Positions 12,582 through 15,322 of a DNA stretch of 15,322 bases are shown one piece after another. This DNA is from Hyphomicrobiales bacterium. GTDB taxonomy: Bacteria; Pseudomonadota; Alphaproteobacteria; Rhizobiales; Aestuariivirgaceae. The stretch spans positions 1-15,322 of the forward strand of contig JAIBJH010000099.1 of NCBI GenBank assembly GCA_020029455.1. The letters run 5' to 3'. The notes beneath the pieces were generated by a model, which saw nothing but the letters and a program-made list of their open reading frames with translations, was not told where the DNA came from and ran no database searches. Each line of letters starts with the position of its first letter. Position 1 is the first letter of the stretch. The position numbers and the translations under genes are program-made.

Positions 12582-13229
12582 ATGCCAGAAGTGATATTTA
12601 ACGGCCCCGCCGGCAGGCTGGAGGGACGCTACAACCAAGCCAAGGCCACGGGCGCACCCATCGCCATTCTCCTCCACCCCCACCCCGCCTTTGGCGGCAC
12701 CATGAACAACCCCATCGTGCATTCGCTCTATGGCATGTTCCAGAGCCGGGGTTTCTCGGTCATGCGCTTCAACTTCAGGGGCGTGGGGCGAAGCCAGGGC
12801 ATGTTCGACAATGGCGCGGGCGAACTTTCGGATGCGGCATCGGCACTCGACTGGCTGCAATCCTTCAACCGCGAAGCCAAGATCTGCTGGATCGCCGGTG
12901 TGTCCTTCGGTGCCTGGATTTCCATGCAGCTCCTGATGCGCAGGCCCGAGATTTCCGGCTTCATCTCCATAGCGCCTCTCGCCAAGCACTATGACTTCTC
13001 TTTCCTCGCCCCGTGCCCGGCATCGGGCCTCTTTGTGAATGGTGACAAGGACACGGTGACGTCACCTGAGGCCGTGCACACCCTCGTCTCCAAGCTCAAG
13101 ACTCAGCGGGGCATCATCATCGAACACAAGGTCATTGCCGGGGCCAACCACTTCTTCCAGGACAAGGTCGACGAACTGACCAAGATCTGCGCCGACTATC
13201 TCGACCGCAGGCTCACCAGAGAGGCATAG
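12582..13229 (+). CDS. Alpha/beta hydrolase (COG2945-like)
   Basis: A 215-residue cytoplasmic hydrolase with the alpha/beta fold. It has the early motif 'HPHPAFGGTMNN' (32-43), typical of this small uncharacterised group, the 'RFNFRGVGRSQG' oxyanion-region segment (62-73), and the nucleophile elbow GVSFG with S108. The probable triad is completed by D157 ('NGDKDTVT') and H190 ('AGANHFF'). No signal peptide. The substrate is unknown. The ATG is preceded by AAGGATAAC, a good ribosome binding site. It is divergent from iscR and shares its control region. Neighbours of this kind beside Rhizobiales suf clusters have been seen, from memory. Length and motifs are complete. Confidence 0.9.
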   Translation: MPEVIFNGPAGRLEGRYNQAKATGAPIAILLHPHPAFGGTMNNPIVHSLYGMFQSRGFSVMRFNFRGVGRSQGMFDNGAGELSDAASALDWLQSFNREAKICWIAGVSFGAWISMQLLMRRPEISGFISIAPLAKHYDFSFLAPCPASGLFVNGDKDTVTSPEAVHTLVSKLKTQRGIIIEHKVIAGANHFFQDKVDELTKICADYLDRRLTREA

Positions 13230-13297
13230 CTCCCATCCGCTTTTCGGGTGGTTGCGAATCCACGAGGCACGTAAATGCCGGGTCACTGGAGAAACCC

Positions 13298-14164
13298 GTG
13301 ACTCAGAACTCTTCCCCTGCCGTAGTCAATGCCGACTGGCCTTTGCTGGTTCTGCTCTCGATCGTCTGGCGCGCCTCCTTCATCTTCATCGGCATCGCCG
13401 TGAAGGAACTGCCGACGCTCCTTATCGTTTTCGTGCGCGTGGCGTTGGCGGCAGCCATTCTTCTGCCCATCCATTGGTGGTGGCAAGGTGCCTTGCCGAC
13501 CGACACACGAAGCTGGGTTTCCTTCGCCGGCGTCTCGCTCACCAACAACATCATCCCCTTCACGCTGATCGTCTATGGCCAGCATTCCATCACCGCGAGT
13601 CTCGCTTCGGTGCTCAATGCAACAACACCCTTCTTCGGCTTGCTGGTCTTGGCAATTGCAGGCGCGGAAGTCCTGTCGGGGCGCAAGATCATCTCGCTTG
13701 TCCTTGGGCTTGTTGGCGTGGCGGTTCTGCGCGGCGTCAACTTCGCCGACCTCAACCAGGAAACCATCGGCATTCTTGCTTGCCTCGGCGCTTCGCTCAG
13801 CTATGGCGTGGGTTCACTCTGGCAAAAGCGCAGGCTTATGGGAACGCCGCCGGTGACTACTGCCACCTGCCAGCTCATCTGCTCGACAATCTTTATGGCA
13901 GTGCTGGTTTTCGCCTTTTCCACGCCGCAGCAACTGGCCAGCACATCGGGCAGCACATGGCTTGCCCTGATACTTCTTGCCGCTGTTTCCTCGTCCTTCG
14001 CCTATCTGCTGTTCTTCAAGATCATCACGCGATCCGGCCCCATGGCGGCAAATCTCGTAACCATGATGATCCCCGTATCAGCGATCATCATGGCCGCTCT
14101 CTGGACGCCCGTCGTTCCCGGAAAACTCAGGGGCAGTCCCTTGAGCGACCTCACCGCGAGATAG
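13298..14164 (+). CDS. EamA/DMT-family transporter, C-terminus lost
   Basis: A membrane transporter of the drug/metabolite (EamA) superfamily, normally ten helices in two repeats. The start is GTG at 13298 with GGAG about eight bases before it. The N-terminal repeat begins 'LLSIVWRASFIFIGIAVKEL' (R26-A27 where W-G-G-S-F is usual) and the second repeat runs to 'NLVTMMIPVSAIIMAALW' at W269. At that point homologues continue with L-G-E and one more helix. Here the frame instead reads 19 residues (TPVVPGKLRGSPLSDLTAR) that are the antisense of anmK. About 30-35 residues, including the last helix, are missing, so the product is probably impaired. The substrate cannot be inferred. It follows the hydrolase by 68 bases and may share its transcript. 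Confidence 0.82.
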   Translation: MTQNSSPAVVNADWPLLVLLSIVWRASFIFIGIAVKELPTLLIVFVRVALAAAILLPIHWWWQGALPTDTRSWVSFAGVSLTNNIIPFTLIVYGQHSITASLASVLNATTPFFGLLVLAIAGAEVLSGRKIISLVLGLVGVAVLRGVNFADLNQETIGILACLGASLSYGVGSLWQKRRLMGTPPVTTATCQLICSTIFMAVLVFAFSTPQQLASTSGSTWLALILLAAVSSSFAYLLFFKIITRSGPMAANLVTMMIPVSAIIMAALWTPVVPGKLRGSPLSDLTAR

Positions 14165-15165
14165 GCCCAGGCCTCCGCCTCCATGGCATCGCCATTGAAA
14201 CCAAAAGTCTCGGCAGGTTCCACGCGGGGCAACAGCGCCTTGAGCGATTGCATGATCGCCCTGTTGTGCCTCCCGCCGCCGCAGATGACCCAGAGAACCG
14301 GGGCTTCAGGAAAATGCGGGCGCGAAGCCGCAATGGCACGGACCGTGACGGCAACCAGCGTTGCCGCCCCATCGGCGGCAGAAAGACCATCCAGCCGGAT
14401 ATTCGCAAAGCTGTTGCGGTCAAGCGACTTGGGCGCATGCTTCTCGAAGTAACTGTCGCCCAGGAATTGTGCCACGGCCGCTTCATCAACACGCCCTGAC
14501 AGCGCCACGCGGCCATTTTCATCGAGGGCAGTGCCTGTGTGATGCTTCATCCAGTCATCGATCAAGGCATTGCCGGGACCTGTGTCGAAGGCCAACAATT
14601 CGCCATCGCGCCCAATCCAGGTGACATTGGCCACGCCGCCGATATTCACAAATGCAATGGGTCGATCCGGAATGCCAGCGGCCAGCGCCCGATGATAGAC
14701 CGGCACAAGTGGCGCGCCCTGCCCGCCTGCCGCAACATCAACAGCGCGCATGTCATAGACGACAGACACGCCCAATTGCCGCGCCAATCCCGTGCCATCG
14801 CCCAATTGCACCGTCAGTTGTTTCTCCGGGCGATGAATGACGGTCTGCCCATGAAAGCCGATTACATCAATATTTGAAAGACTTACGCCTGATTTATGCA
14901 CCCATGCATGAACCGCCTTGGCATGCCATTGGGTCAAGGCTTTTTCAGCCTCTGCCAAATTTCCTGACCTCGAGCTGCCATCATTCATCACCTCGGCATC
15001 CTTGAGCGATTGGCGCAGAACGGCGCGCTGCATCTCATCATAAGGCACGGAAAGAAAGGGCCCGCGCCGCACGATCTCTTCGCCGTCCGTCTCCACCAGC
15101 GCCACGTCGATGCCGTCAAGCGATGTGCCACTCATCAAACCCAGCGCACGCGTGAGTTTTGACAC
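14002..15165 (-). CDS. anmK: Anhydro-N-acetylmuramic acid kinase, native C-terminus replaced
   Basis: AnmK phosphorylates 1,6-anhydro-MurNAc, a product of cell-wall turnover, so it can be recycled into peptidoglycan. The ATP-binding start 'GLMSGTSLDGIDVALVE' (9-25), 'GFHGQT', 'QLGDGTGLARQ' and 'FVNIGGVANVTW' are all present. The start is GTG at 15165 with AGGG upstream. The native sequence runs through 'LKGLPLSFPGTTGV' to V354. Homologues then end within about ten residues. Here 33 foreign residues (from Q355) follow, which are the antisense of the EamA gene, ending at 14002. The catalytic part is complete, so activity may be kept. It is divergent from tyrS with 31 bases between the starts, a common arrangement in Rhizobiales. 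Confidence 0.9.
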   Translation of the reverse strand: MSKLTRALGLMSGTSLDGIDVALVETDGEEIVRRGPFLSVPYDEMQRAVLRQSLKDAEVMNDGSSRSGNLAEAEKALTQWHAKAVHAWVHKSGVSLSNIDVIGFHGQTVIHRPEKQLTVQLGDGTGLARQLGVSVVYDMRAVDVAAGGQGAPLVPVYHRALAAGIPDRPIAFVNIGGVANVTWIGRDGELLAFDTGPGNALIDDWMKHHTGTALDENGRVALSGRVDEAAVAQFLGDSYFEKHAPKSLDRNSFANIRLDGLSAADGAATLVAVTVRAIAASRPHFPEAPVLWVICGGGRHNRAIMQSLKALLPRVEPAETFGFNGDAMEAEAWAYLAVRSLKGLPLSFPGTTGVQRAAMMIADTGIIMVTRFAAMGPDRVMILKNSR

Positions 15166-15196
15166 CTATCAACCCTGCCAGTAAGAGCGGCTCACC

Positions 15197-15322
15197 ATGA
15201 CCAGCCTCAAATCCGATTTCCTTAACATCCTGTCATCGCGCGGTTACATTCACCAATGTTCCGATTTGGAAGGCCTGGACGCGCTCGCCGCCAAGAAGGA
15301 AGTTGTTGCATATATCGGATTC
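15197..15322 (+). CDS. tyrS: Tyrosyl-tRNA synthetase, N-terminal part (cut by window edge)
   Basis: The frame from ATG 15197 stays open to the window end and gives 42 residues: 'MTSLKSDFLNILSSRGYIHQ', then CSDLEGLDALAAKKEVVAYI and GF. This is the typical alphaproteobacterial TyrS N-terminus, where '..FLN.L..RG.IHQ.SD...LD' leads into 'AYIGFDPTA' and the class I HxGH motif, which would lie just beyond the edge. The enzyme charges tRNA-Tyr with tyrosine. The ribosome binding site is weak (AAGAGCGG). Divergent from anmK with 31 bases between start codons, so their promoters must overlap the two genes. Confidence 0.88.
   Translation, partial: MTSLKSDFLNILSSRGYIHQCSDLEGLDALAAKKEVVAYIGF

Noticed and set aside
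13252..14499. 415-codon plus-strand frame overlapping the EamA gene and anmK
   Set aside because: It crosses both genes in another frame with a composition rich in R, H and A and no recognisable domain.
1..15322. tRNA, rRNA, CRISPR array, transposase or phage gene
   Set aside because: None was recognised on reading both strands; no repeated spacer pattern or transposase-like frame is present.

Overview
The window looks like a chromosomal segment of an alphaproteobacterium, most likely of the order Hyphomicrobiales (Rhizobiales). The reasons are the moderately high G+C, the composition of the suf operon (an Rrf2/IscR regulator, a group I cysteine desulfurase, sufB, sufC, sufD, sufS, a DUF59 protein and sufA), and a tyrS/anmK pair beside it. 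The assignment rests on gene content and protein style only.

Left part (1-4049): the start of a small secreted protein (minus strand, cut by the window edge), a GNAT acetyltransferase (minus), an aquaporin of the AqpZ type, a RhlE-type DEAD-box RNA helicase and a PilZ-domain protein (all plus). The gaps hold several strong inverted repeats.

Centre (4050-12381, minus strand): an 11-gene cluster for iron-sulfur cluster assembly, read right to left as iscR-like regulator, group I cysteine desulfurase, sufB, VOC-family protein, sufC, sufD, sufS, sufT-like DUF59 protein, secreted protein, sufA-like A-type carrier, TfoX-N protein. Most neighbours overlap by 1-4 bases or lie 2-7 bases apart, so they look translationally coupled. 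The one large gap (sufD-sufS) is filled by a palindrome-rich repeat whose edge supplies the ribosome binding site of sufS. The VOC gene and the secreted-protein gene are unusual passengers. sufC is broken: about 50 codons including Walker A are missing and the frame is lost. SufD also appears short at its N-terminus.

Right part (12382-15322): a divergent control region with a site resembling the E. coli type 1 IscR operator, an alpha/beta hydrolase and an EamA/DMT transporter (plus), anmK (minus) and the first 42 codons of tyrS (plus). The transporter and anmK converge, and both have lost their native 3' ends. Each now reads into the antisense strand of the other, which points to a deletion across the original gap.

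The deletions in sufC and at the transporter/anmK junction, and probably a third in sufD, are the most striking features. They could be real genome erosion or rearrangement, or assembly errors; read-level data would decide.
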